The translations under genes and the position numbers were made by a program. Shown here in pieces: positions 1 to 7,237 of a DNA stretch of 64,000 nucleotides. The stretch is from CAWDZK01 sp963807005 (lineage in GTDB: Bacteria > Actinomycetota > Actinomycetes > JACCUZ01): positions 744,001-808,000 of the forward strand of contig CAWDZK010000001.1 in assembly GCA_963807005.1 (NCBI GenBank), given 5' to 3'. Under the pieces are notes generated by a model, which was not told the origin of the DNA, did not search any database, and saw only the letters and a list, made by a program, of their open reading frames with translations. How positions within the stretch are numbered: position 1 is the stretch's first letter; each line of letters opens with the position of its first letter.

Positions 1-3
1 CGC

Positions 4-975
4 ATGCTCGCCGCCGCCGCCGTACGCACCGATGCGCACGACCCGCTCAGCTGTCTCGAGGTGGGCGATCGTCCGGACCCGGTGCCGCCCGAGGGCTGGG
101 CCACGGTGCGGTTACGGGCGGCCTCGCTGAACCACCACGACCTGTGGAGCCTGCAGGGGGTGGGCCTGCCGGACGACCGGTTGCCGATGGTGCTCGGCTG
201 TGACGGTGCGGGCGTCGACGCCGAGGGCAACGAGGTCGTCGTGCACGCCGTCGTCGGCGACCCCGACTTCCGCGGTGACGAGACGCTGGACCCGAGACGG
301 AGCCTGCTGTCCGAGAAGTACGACGGCACGCTGGCAGACCTGGTGGTGGTGCCGCGTCGCAACCTGGTCCCGAAGCCGGCCGCCCTCAGCTTCGAGGAGG
401 CCGCCTGCCTTCCGACCGCCTGGCTCACGGCGTACCGGATGCTGTTCACCCAGGGCGGGCTGCGGCCGGGGCAGACGGTGCTCGTGCAGGGGGCGGGCGG
501 CGGCGTCGCGACGGCGCTGGTGGCGATCGGCCGGGCCGCCGGGCTGCGGATGTGGGTCACCAGCCGGGACGAGGCGAAGGGGAAGCGGGCGCTGGAGCTG
601 GGCGCCGAGCAGGCGTTCGCGTCGGGGGCGCGGCTGCCGGAGCGGGTGGACGCCGTGATGGAGACGGTCGGAGAGCCGACCTGGGACCACAGCCTGAAGG
701 CACTGGCCCCCGGTGGGGTCGTGGTCGTCAGTGGTGCGACCGGTGGAGCCCGCGCGGTCACCGACCTGCGTCGGGTGTTCTTCCTCCAGCAGCGCATCGT
801 CGGCTCCACGATGGGCACTCGCGACGAGCTGGCCCGGCTGATCCGGCTGCTCACCGAGACCGGCCTGCGGCCGGTGATCGACTCCACGCTGCCCCTGGAG
901 AACGTCGCGGAGGGCTTTGGCCGGCTGGCCGGCGGCGACGTGTTCGGCAAGATCGTGCTCACCCGACCGGCCTGA
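4..975 (+). CDS. MDR-family zinc-type alcohol dehydrogenase / quinone oxidoreductase
   Basis: This 323-residue protein is a medium-chain dehydrogenase/reductase. An N-terminal GroES-like fold (about residues 10-120, with NHHDLW and GCDGAG) is followed by a Rossmann domain with the dinucleotide loop VQGAGGGVATA near residue 162. It should transfer hydride between NAD(P)H and a quinone, enone or alcohol in the cytoplasm; the substrate is unknown. I see no structural-zinc cysteine cluster, which favours the quinone oxidoreductase branch. The length is normal for that branch. The ATG lies at the very edge of the window, so an upstream start cannot be excluded. The phosphotransferase gene follows 16 bases downstream and is probably co-transcribed. 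Confidence 0.85.
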   Translation: MLAAAAVRTDAHDPLSCLEVGDRPDPVPPEGWATVRLRAASLNHHDLWSLQGVGLPDDRLPMVLGCDGAGVDAEGNEVVVHAVVGDPDFRGDETLDPRRSLLSEKYDGTLADLVVVPRRNLVPKPAALSFEEAACLPTAWLTAYRMLFTQGGLRPGQTVLVQGAGGGVATALVAIGRAAGLRMWVTSRDEAKGKRALELGAEQAFASGARLPERVDAVMETVGEPTWDHSLKALAPGGVVVVSGATGGARAVTDLRRVFFLQQRIVGSTMGTRDELARLIRLLTETGLRPVIDSTLPLENVAEGFGRLAGGDVFGKIVLTRPA

Positions 976-991
976 ACGGCGGGGGCGAGGA

Positions 992-2026
992 GTGGCGGAG
1001 GACGACGAGGACGTCGCGCTGCCCCGCTGGCGCGACGCCGCCTGGCGGGCCGAGGTCGACGGGTGGGTCGCCGACCAGCTCTCCCGAACCGGGTTGCGGC
1101 AGACCGGCGCCGGGAAGCAGGACCGCTCCTACCCGTGGTCGACCGTGATCGAGGTCCCGACGTCGGACGGCCCGGTCTGGTTCAAGGCCAACGCCCGTGG
1201 CATGCACCAGGAGGCTGCGCTCTACCAGGTGCTGGTGCGCCACGCGCCGGAGCACGTGCTGCACCCGCTGGCGCTCGACTCCGACCGGGGCTGGCTGCTG
1301 CTGCCGGACGGGGGCCAGACCCTGCGGGCGGTGGAGGGCGCGCGCACCGATCTCGCGGTGTGGGAGCGGATGCTGGTCGAGTACGCCGAGCTGCAACGGA
1401 CGTTGGAACCGCACGTGGACGAGCTGTTCGCTGCCGGTCTGGTGGACGCGACGCCGGCAGCCCTGCCCGCGATGCGCGACGCACTGCTCGCCGACGCTGG
1501 GCTGCTGCTGCTGGGCACCGACAAGGGGCTGAGCACGGCCGAGCGCGACGACCTGGTCGCCTATGCGCCGACGTACGCCGCGCAGTGCCGCGACCTCGCG
1601 GCGTACGGCGTCCCGGTGACGCTGCAGCACGACGACCTGCACGACCACAACGTCTTCGCGCCGGCGACGCCGGGCGGGGCGCTGCGGGTGTTCGACTGGG
1701 GCGACGCCGTGGTCGGGCAGCCGTTCGGCACGCTGCTCATCAGCCTGCGGTTCCTGGCTACCCTGGCGCGGCTGGCGCCGGGTGCTGCGGAGCTGCTGCG
1801 GCTGCGGGACGCCTACCTGGAGGCCTGGACGGACGACTTCGACCGGGCCGATCTGGTCGACGCCGCCCGGCTGGCGGTGCGGGTGGACGCGGTGTCCCGT
1901 GCCGACTGCTTCCGGCGGGCCGTGCTCGAGTGGGACCGCGGCTACCGGACGCTCTTCGACGAGGGCGTGCCGAGCTGGCTGCGCGAGCAGCGCGACCCGA
2001 CGCCGCTCGACCCGGACCCGGCCTGA
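992..2026 (+). CDS. APH-family phosphotransferase
   Basis: A protein of about 344 residues with the aminoglycoside-phosphotransferase/choline-kinase fold. The catalytic loop is HDDLHDHNVF (about residue 212) and the metal-binding DFG-like motif is FDWGDA (about residue 234). It probably phosphorylates a small hydroxylated metabolite with ATP; nothing indicates that the substrate is an antibiotic. I chose the GTG at 992 because GGGGGCGAGG lies just upstream and the protein then begins VAEDDEDV; the longer in-frame start at 917 would overlap the dehydrogenase gene by 59 bases and encodes an unlikely Arg/Pro/Ser N-terminus. A long palindrome begins 8 bases after the stop codon and may terminate transcription. 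Confidence 0.85.
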   Translation: MAEDDEDVALPRWRDAAWRAEVDGWVADQLSRTGLRQTGAGKQDRSYPWSTVIEVPTSDGPVWFKANARGMHQEAALYQVLVRHAPEHVLHPLALDSDRGWLLLPDGGQTLRAVEGARTDLAVWERMLVEYAELQRTLEPHVDELFAAGLVDATPAALPAMRDALLADAGLLLLGTDKGLSTAERDDLVAYAPTYAAQCRDLAAYGVPVTLQHDDLHDHNVFAPATPGGALRVFDWGDAVVGQPFGTLLISLRFLATLARLAPGAAELLRLRDAYLEAWTDDFDRADLVDAARLAVRVDAVSRADCFRRAVLEWDRGYRTLFDEGVPSWLREQRDPTPLDPDPA

Positions 2027-2033
2027 CGGTCCC

Positions 2034-2094
2034 GTCGAGTGGCGCGTAGTGGCTGAGTTCTCCGGCCGCGGACGGCCACTACGCGCCACGCGAC
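2034..2094. repeat. Intergenic palindrome, family A copy 1
   Basis: Arms at 2034-2053 and 2075-2094 pair over 20 bases with one mismatch around a 21-base loop. The core arm GAGTGGCGCGTAGTGGC recurs exactly at 11257-11273, again with a 21-base loop. It lies between convergent genes (phosphotransferase and padR), so a bidirectional terminator is one reading and a dispersed palindromic repeat another. There is no T tract. Confidence 0.8.
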
Positions 2095-2114
2095 GGCCTC
2101 GGGGAGGGGACGGG

Positions 2115-2714
2115 TCAGCGATGCAGCTGCCGGCGGGCCTCGTCCAGGGTGCGCTGGAGCAGGTCGCGCAACGCGGCGACGTCCTCTGCGGTGTGGCTGC
2201 CCTGCCGGGTGAGGGTCCGCAGCTCGGAGCGGAACCACTCGATGGTGCGCTCCAGGTCGGCGCGGAACGGGTCGCTGGAGGACTTGCCCGCCTGCCGTGC
2301 CTCGCGCCCCGCGGCCCGGCCCTGCCGGCGTACGTCGCGGGCGGCGGCCTTGAGCTCGGAGCGCAGGTCGCGTACCGAGCCCTTCACCTCGGTGCGGATC
2401 TCGGTCGCCAGGTCGCGCACCGATCCGGCGATCTCCTGCTCGAGGTCGTCCAGGTCGCCCTGCCGCTCCAGCAGCTCGGCCCGGCCGGCTTCGGTGATCC
2501 GGTAGACCTTGCGACCCTCCTCGACGTGATGGGTCACCAGCCCCTCGGACTCCAGGCGGGCCAGTCGCGGGTAGACCGTCCCGGCGCTGGGGGAGTAGAG
2601 GCCCATGAACCGGTCCTCGAGCTCGCGGATGACGTCGTACCCGTGTCGCGGGCTCTCGTCGAGCAGCTTGAGCAGGTAGAGCCGGAGCCGGCCGTGGCCG
2701 AAGACCGGGCTCAT
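2115..2714 (-). CDS. PadR-family transcriptional regulator
   Basis: 199 residues. The N-terminal winged helix (about residues 8-85) shows the PadR pattern: LYLLKLLDESPRHGYDVI, then SAGTVYPRLARLESEGLV and YRITEAGRAEL. The C-terminal half is charged and helical, probably the dimerisation arm, although it is longer than in minimal PadR proteins. Start: ATG at 2714 with GGGAG six bases upstream. The gene lies 49 bases downstream of the DUF4097 gene on the same strand, so the two form an operon. Because a large inverted repeat overlaps the operon promoter, I infer that this protein represses its own operon, as PadR proteins commonly do. Confidence 0.92.
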   Translation of the reverse strand: MSPVFGHGRLRLYLLKLLDESPRHGYDVIRELEDRFMGLYSPSAGTVYPRLARLESEGLVTHHVEEGRKVYRITEAGRAELLERQGDLDDLEQEIAGSVRDLATEIRTEVKGSVRDLRSELKAAARDVRRQGRAAGREARQAGKSSSDPFRADLERTIEWFRSELRTLTRQGSHTAEDVAALRDLLQRTLDEARRQLHR

Positions 2715-2763
2715 CCGGCGCTCCCGGCGGACGGGGACGGCAGCGGGTGGTCCGTCCGGGTGG

Positions 2764-3579
2764 TCATGCCGGCTCCGCCGGGCGGCGGAGGAGGGTGACG
2801 TCGCCGGAGACGGTCTTCGCGATGAGGCGGCCGTCGCCGCTGCCGATGTGGCCGAACATGGCCGCCTTGCCGGGCTTGCGCTCGTGCGCGACGCCGTCGA
2901 ACGCGCTGTCCAGCGAGCCGCTCATCGTCTTCACGTCGACGCTCATGCCCACGTCCGCCGGCATCCGCAGCGTGAGGTCGCCCGAGACGCTGGACACGTC
3001 GATGCGCCCGCCGGCCAGGAGGTCGAGGTCGAGGGTGAGGTCGCCGGACACCGTCTCGGCCTTGACCCGGTCGCTGCGGCCGTCGACCACCGTCAGCTCG
3101 CCGGACACGGTGGTGAACTTCAGGCTGCCCGCGAGCTGGCGGGTCTCCAGGTCGCCCGAGACCGTCTGCGCCGTGATGTCCGACCGCACGCCGTCCAGGG
3201 TCACGTCACCGGACACCGACTTGACGGCGGTGCGCGGCGCCTCGATGCCCGACACGACGGCGTCGGCGGAGACCACGCCGAGCTCGACCGGGCAGGTGTG
3301 CGGGATGGACACCGAGACGGTGGCCTCGGCCCGGCGGCCGCCGACCCAGTCGAACAGCCCGCCCCAGGTGAGCCGCTCGTGCATGATCGTCAGGGTGCCG
3401 TCCTCCAGGCTGACGGTCAGCGGACCCTCGAGGTCGCTCACCTCGACCTGGGCGGCGCCGGCCTCGGCGTCCTCGGTGCGTCCGACCACGTCGATGCTGC
3501 CGGAGACCATCCGGACCTCCAGGCGCCGTACGCCCTCCAGGTCGAGGGACTGAGGCTTCTCGATCCGCCACTGCGGCAT
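2764..3579 (-). CDS. DUF4097 beta-repeat protein
   Basis: About 271 residues built of regularly repeated short strands with the recurring motif T-V-S-G-D (for example VKSVSGDVTLDGV, AETVSGDLTL, SVSGDLTLRM, KTMSGSLDSAF), the hallmark of DUF4097/adhesin-like beta-solenoids. No signal peptide or membrane segment is visible. Members of this family are often paired with a PadR regulator, as here; their biochemical role is not established. I prefer the ATG at 3579 (MPQWRIEKP) because GGAG lies six bases upstream; an in-frame ATG at 3591 would add four residues. First gene of a two-gene operon with padR. Confidence 0.85.
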   Translation of the reverse strand: MPQWRIEKPQSLDLEGVRRLEVRMVSGSIDVVGRTEDAEAGAAQVEVSDLEGPLTVSLEDGTLTIMHERLTWGGLFDWVGGRRAEATVSVSIPHTCPVELGVVSADAVVSGIEAPRTAVKSVSGDVTLDGVRSDITAQTVSGDLETRQLAGSLKFTTVSGELTVVDGRSDRVKAETVSGDLTLDLDLLAGGRIDVSSVSGDLTLRMPADVGMSVDVKTMSGSLDSAFDGVAHERKPGKAAMFGHIGSGDGRLIAKTVSGDVTLLRRPAEPA

Positions 3580-3594
3580 GCTCTGCTCCATTCA

Positions 3595-3644
3595 CGATGT
3601 ATCGCGTCTCTGGAACACGATACATCGCGAGTCACCAGAGTCAA
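3595..3644 (-). promoter_or_regulatory. Promoter with overlapping inverted-repeat operator of the DUF4097-padR operon
   Basis: On the minus strand TTGACT (3639-3644) is a good -35 box; 16 bases later TATCGT (3617-3622) fits -10. The -10 lies inside a perfect inverted repeat, CGATGTATCG (3595-3604) and CGATACATCG (3618-3627), with 13 bases between the halves. The ATGT...ACAT half sites resemble PadR operators. A repressor bound here would cover the -10 box and the start point, so autorepression by the operon's PadR protein is the simplest reading. Confidence 0.7.
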
Positions 3645-3653
3645 GACCCCCTC

Positions 3654-3716
3654 CCGCGAGTGGTGGGTTCGGCAGCCGTCTTGTCCGGTTCGTCCCGCGC
3701 AACCCACCACTCGCGG
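3654..3716. repeat. Intergenic palindrome, family B copy 1
   Basis: Perfect 16-base arms at 3654-3669 and 3701-3716 (core GAGTGGTGGGTT / AACCCACCACTC) flank a 31-base loop. The same core with the same 31-base loop length recurs at 47822-47888. It sits between the end of the DUF4173 gene and the promoter of the DUF4097 operon, and could act as the terminator of the 7.0-3.8 kb operon. Confidence 0.8.
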
Positions 3717-3762
3717 CGGCGAAGGGGGTGGGCCTGGCGGGCAGGCGGGCGGGCACGGCGAG

Positions 3763-5271
3763 TCACGGAAGGGACGCGGCCGGACAGGCCGACGACGAGA
3801 CCGGGCGCTCCGCGAGGAGATGCGCCGCCCGGGACCGGGAGAGGTTCCAGCCGCCGACACCGCCCGAACGCACCGCGGCAGTCGCGCCGGTCATGCCGTC
3901 GAGCAGGCAGGACCGGGTCGGCTCGGGCAGGCGGGCCAGGACCGGGACGGCGTCCGCGGACAGCGCCCTGAGGTACAACACGTCGATCTTTCCGGTGGCC
4001 AGGTAGCGCTCGACGTTGCGCTGGGCGACGAAGGCGTCCGGGTTGATCGCGGCCAGGACGAGCAGCGTCCCGGCAGCCGTCACGACGATGGACCGGGCCA
4101 GCCAGTCGGCCCGCAGCTTGATCCCGGCCGCCGCGACCAGGAGGACGAGGACGCCGAGCCACGTCTCGAACGCGTTCATGAACAGCCGCAACCGGGTGAA
4201 CCCGAACGCCTGCTCATAGAGGTGCAGCCGGTAGAGCGCGGACACCACGATGACCAGCGTCAGGCCGCAGAGAGCGCCCAGCAACGCTCGCAGCGCCACC
4301 CGCTGCACGGGCCGCTGTCGAGGCGCCCAACGCACCGTCGCGGCGACGACTGTGAGGGTCAGCACGGTGACCGTCACCAGCTGACCGAAACCGCTCCGGG
4401 CGTACTCCGCGTAGGTCATGCCGGCGGTCTCGAGCACGTGCCGGTGGCCGCCGAACAGGACCGTCAGCTGCACCAGCACGAACGTCGCGAACAGGCCGAC
4501 GAGAACCGCGATCGGTACAAGCCACTCCACCGTCCGGACCGGCCGCCCGGGCGAGGGCCGGACCGCGTCCCAGCTCGGTGGAGCGGCGCCGAGGAAGGCG
4601 GCACTGGTCGCCAGCCAGGCGACGAGGACGAGGGTGACGAGCCGCAGGGGCAGCAGACCCAGGTCGACGCGCGGGAGCAGGGCGGCAAACACCGCGTCGG
4701 CACTGGCGAACAACGCGCCGAAGACCAGCAGGAGCAGTCCGGTGACAGCCGTCACCCGCGCGGTGCGCAGCCAGCCGCCGGCGGACGGGGCGTGCGGCCG
4801 AACACCCCGGCCCACCCAGGGCAGACAGCGCAGCGACGCGAGCGGGAGCGATACGGCAGCGAGCAGTCCAGCAACCAGTGCGCGGGTGGGGACCAGGGCG
4901 TACGACGCGAGTCCGGTGGCGGCGAGCAGGCTGAGAGCGCCCAGCCAGCCCGCGTCCCGGATCGCGACGACCGCTAGCAGCAGCACGCCCAGGCCCGTGA
5001 AGGCGATCTCGTGCAGCCCCAGCCTGTGCCGCACGGTGGGCAGGGCGGCGCACCCGACGGCCAGGCCCGTGACCAGGACGCCGATGCCCGGCGTGCTGTC
5101 GACGACGAGAACGGCACCGGTCAGTCCTGCCAGCAGGGCCAGCGCGGTCACCGGATGGGGCACCGCCCGGCCGCCGTCCGGCCAGTAGCGGTCCAGGTCG
5201 GCGGCCAGCGGGTGCCGTAGCTGGACCGCGCCGGTGCCCGGGCCGGTCGATGCGCTCCAGGTGTCGCTCAC
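3763..5271 (-). CDS. DUF4173 polytopic membrane protein
   Basis: 502 residues with roughly a dozen hydrophobic segments from residue 45 to about 420, and a soluble C-terminus. TYAEYARSGFGQL and ALYRLHLYEQAFGFTRLRL are typical of the DUF4173 family (related to DUF4153 membrane proteins). Its function is unknown. The GTG start at 5271 overlaps the stop codon of the histidine kinase gene (GTGA), so it is translationally coupled as the third gene of a response regulator - kinase - DUF4173 operon. That suggests it senses or responds to the same envelope signal. Confidence 0.85.
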   Translation of the reverse strand: MSDTWSASTGPGTGAVQLRHPLAADLDRYWPDGGRAVPHPVTALALLAGLTGAVLVVDSTPGIGVLVTGLAVGCAALPTVRHRLGLHEIAFTGLGVLLLAVVAIRDAGWLGALSLLAATGLASYALVPTRALVAGLLAAVSLPLASLRCLPWVGRGVRPHAPSAGGWLRTARVTAVTGLLLLVFGALFASADAVFAALLPRVDLGLLPLRLVTLVLVAWLATSAAFLGAAPPSWDAVRPSPGRPVRTVEWLVPIAVLVGLFATFVLVQLTVLFGGHRHVLETAGMTYAEYARSGFGQLVTVTVLTLTVVAATVRWAPRQRPVQRVALRALLGALCGLTLVIVVSALYRLHLYEQAFGFTRLRLFMNAFETWLGVLVLLVAAAGIKLRADWLARSIVVTAAGTLLVLAAINPDAFVAQRNVERYLATGKIDVLYLRALSADAVPVLARLPEPTRSCLLDGMTGATAAVRSGGVGGWNLSRSRAAHLLAERPVSSSACPAASLP

Positions 5272-6284
5272 GCGGTGACCTCGCAGTCGGGGGAGGGGAT
5301 GTCGACGCGGAAGCGGCAGCCGCCCGCGCCGGCGGGAGCGAGATCGATCCGGCCGCCGTGCAGACTCACCGCCCAGCGCGCGATGGCCAGACCCAGCCCG
5401 GTGCTCCCGGTGCTGCCGGTGCCGCCGCGATAGAACCGGTCGAAGACCCGGTCGCGGTCAGCCGGATCGATGCCCGGCCCTTCGTCAGCCACCTCGAGGT
5501 GCAGCCCCGACCCCGAGGTACGAGCGATCACGAGCACCGTTCCTCCCGGTGGGCTGTGCCGCGCCGCGTTGTCGAGCAGGTTGGCCAGCACCTGGTGCAG
5601 CCGGGCGCCGTCGACCCACGCGCGGGCGTCGGCCGGCGACACGTCGACGGTGAACGCGACATCTCTGCCGGACATCTCGGCCTCGGCGACGGCGGCGTCG
5701 ACGAGCGGGGCGACCGGAAGGTCGCGGCGGTCCAGGGGAGCGGTCCCCGCATCGATCCGGCTGAGGTCCAGGAGCTCGCGCACCAGCCGCCCCAGGCGCT
5801 CGGTCTGCGACAGCGCGGTCTGCAAGGTCGCCTGGTCGGGCCGAGCGACCCCGTCGGCCAGGTTCTCGAGGATCGCCTGCAGTGCAGCGATGGGAGTGCG
5901 CAGCTCGTGGCTCACGTTGGCGACCAGCTCACGCCGCTCTCGGTCGGCGGCCTCCAGGTCGGCTGCCATCCGGTTGAAGGCCCGAGCCAGCTCGCCGACC
6001 TCGTCGCGCGAGGTGGCCCGCACCCGGCGGCTGTAGTCACCACGTGCCATCGCCCTGGCCGCACCTGTCATCGACCGGAGGGGCGAGGTCATGCCACGGG
6101 CCAGCACCTGTGTCACCGCCAGGGCGAGCAGCACCGCGACGGGCAGCGTGTAGCGCGGCCGCCAGCCCAGGTGGACCAGGCCGTACCAGACGAGGAACGA
6201 CGAGGTCGAGACGCTGACGGCGACCAGGACGCCGAGCTTGGCCTTGACCGAACGGACCGGGTCGAGGGGCCGGGGCGCGCTCAT
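5268..6284 (-). CDS. Sensor histidine kinase
   Basis: 338 residues. Two membrane helices (about 15-35 and 45-62) enclose a very short external loop; a HAMP domain follows (about 63-115), then HisKA with the phospho-acceptor in NVSHELRTPIA (His126) and a HATPase domain with LLDNAARHS, DEGPGID and STGLGLAI. The external loop is too short for a classical sensor domain, so the signal is probably membrane-borne or comes from a partner such as the downstream DUF4173 protein. Start: ATG at 6284, sharing ATGA with the stop of the response regulator gene. A longer in-frame ORF upstream would run inside that gene and is unlikely. Confidence 0.93.
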   Translation of the reverse strand: MSAPRPLDPVRSVKAKLGVLVAVSVSTSSFLVWYGLVHLGWRPRYTLPVAVLLALAVTQVLARGMTSPLRSMTGAARAMARGDYSRRVRATSRDEVGELARAFNRMAADLEAADRERRELVANVSHELRTPIAALQAILENLADGVARPDQATLQTALSQTERLGRLVRELLDLSRIDAGTAPLDRRDLPVAPLVDAAVAEAEMSGRDVAFTVDVSPADARAWVDGARLHQVLANLLDNAARHSPPGGTVLVIARTSGSGLHLEVADEGPGIDPADRDRVFDRFYRGGTGSTGSTGLGLAIARWAVSLHGGRIDLAPAGAGGCRFRVDIPSPDCEVTA

Positions 6285-6979
6285 GGCACCTCCACCGAGT
6301 AGCCGACACCGTGCACCGTCCGGATCACGCCGGCGCCGAGCTTTCGTCGCACCGACTTGACGTGGCTGTCGACGGTCCGGGTGCCACTGGACCCATCGGA
6401 CCAGTCCCACACCTGCGCCAGCAGCTGTTCTCGGGAGAGCACCTGGCGGGGCCGGTCGGCCAGCGCGCACAGCAGGTCGAACTCCAGCGGGGTGAGGTGG
6501 ACGTCGTCGCCGGCGCGTCGCACCCGGCGCCCCGCCCGGTCGATCTCGAGGTCGCCGAGTCGCTGGACGGGCGTGGCCTGGCCCATCGCCGCGAGTTCGG
6601 CCGCCCGCCGGACCCGGCGCAGCAGGGTGTGCACGCGCGCCACCAGCTCGCGCATGCTGAAGGGCTTCGTGAGGTAGTCGTCCGCGCCGGCCGCCAGCCC
6701 CATCAGGGTGTCGGCCTCGTCGTCACGGGCGGTGAGCATGAGCACCGGAACCGGCCGGTGCGCCTGGACCCTGCGGCAGACCTCGAGACCGTCGAAGCCG
6801 GGAAGCATCACGTCCAGCACCAGGATGTCAGGTGCGTGCTCGGCGGCCATGGCTACGCCGGACGGGCCGTCGCCGGCGACGTGCACGACAAAGCCCTCGG
6901 CGCGCAGACGGACGGCGACAGCGTCGGCGATGGCGGGCTCGTCCTCGACGAGGAGCACGGTGGCGACCGACGACGTCAT
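6281..6979 (-). CDS. OmpR-family response regulator
   Basis: 232 residues: a receiver domain (acidic pocket E12-D13, phospho-acceptor D56 in LVLDVMLP, TKPF lysine) and a C-terminal winged helix (about 135-232, ending RKLGAGVIRTVHGVGY). It pairs with the overlapping kinase gene downstream. The ATG is preceded by TAGGCT with a 7-base gap and there is no ribosome binding site, so the mRNA is probably leaderless. First gene of the regulator - kinase - DUF4173 operon. Confidence 0.95.
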   Translation of the reverse strand: MTSSVATVLLVEDEPAIADAVAVRLRAEGFVVHVAGDGPSGVAMAAEHAPDILVLDVMLPGFDGLEVCRRVQAHRPVPVLMLTARDDEADTLMGLAAGADDYLTKPFSMRELVARVHTLLRRVRRAAELAAMGQATPVQRLGDLEIDRAGRRVRRAGDDVHLTPLEFDLLCALADRPRQVLSREQLLAQVWDWSDGSSGTRTVDSHVKSVRRKLGAGVIRTVHGVGYSVEVP

Positions 6980-6986
6980 GCAGGCG

Positions 6987-6992
6987 AGCCTA
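6987..6992 (-). promoter_or_regulatory. -10 box for leaderless response regulator mRNA
   Basis: TAGGCT on the minus strand, 7 bases before the ATG at 6979. Transcription would start at or next to the A of the start codon. A -35 match is weak (CCGACC at about 7011-7016). Confidence 0.6.
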
Positions 6993-7049
6993 GGGACGGG
7001 ACGTGTGGTGGGTCGGTCGGCCGCGTGAAGATCTTGTGGAGGCGGCGGC

Positions 7050-7229
7050 TCAGTCGTCGTCGGTGTCGTCGAGGCGGGCCAGCCAGGTGGCCAGCCGCTC
7101 GACCGGCACCTCGAAGTCCGGGTTCTCGTCGACGAACTGCTGGAACCGCGCGGCCAGCCAGGCGAGCGAGACCGACTCCTCGCCCCTGCGGCTCTCCAGC
7201 TCCTCGATGCCGCGGTCGGTGAAGTACAC
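7050..7229 (-). CDS. DUF6104 small protein
   Basis: 59 residues beginning VYFTDRGIEELESRRGEE and ending in an acidic tail (RLDDTDDD), with NPDFEVPVERLATWLARL in the middle. This is the DUF6104 family, which in Actinomycetota is commonly found next to kgd; its function is unknown. I chose the GTG at 7229 because the family begins at this (M/V)YFTDRGIEEL sequence; the longer in-frame ORF to 7337 runs through kgd and does not resemble the family. It starts 8 bases after the kgd stop codon and is probably co-transcribed. Confidence 0.85.
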   Translation of the reverse strand: MYFTDRGIEELESRRGEESVSLAWLAARFQQFVDENPDFEVPVERLATWLARLDDTDDD

Positions 7230-7237
7230 GCCGGCCC

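Noticed and set aside
992..2026. Antibiotic resistance (aminoglycoside phosphotransferase)
   Set aside because: The APH fold covers many small-molecule kinases and neither the sequence nor the neighbours point to an antibiotic.
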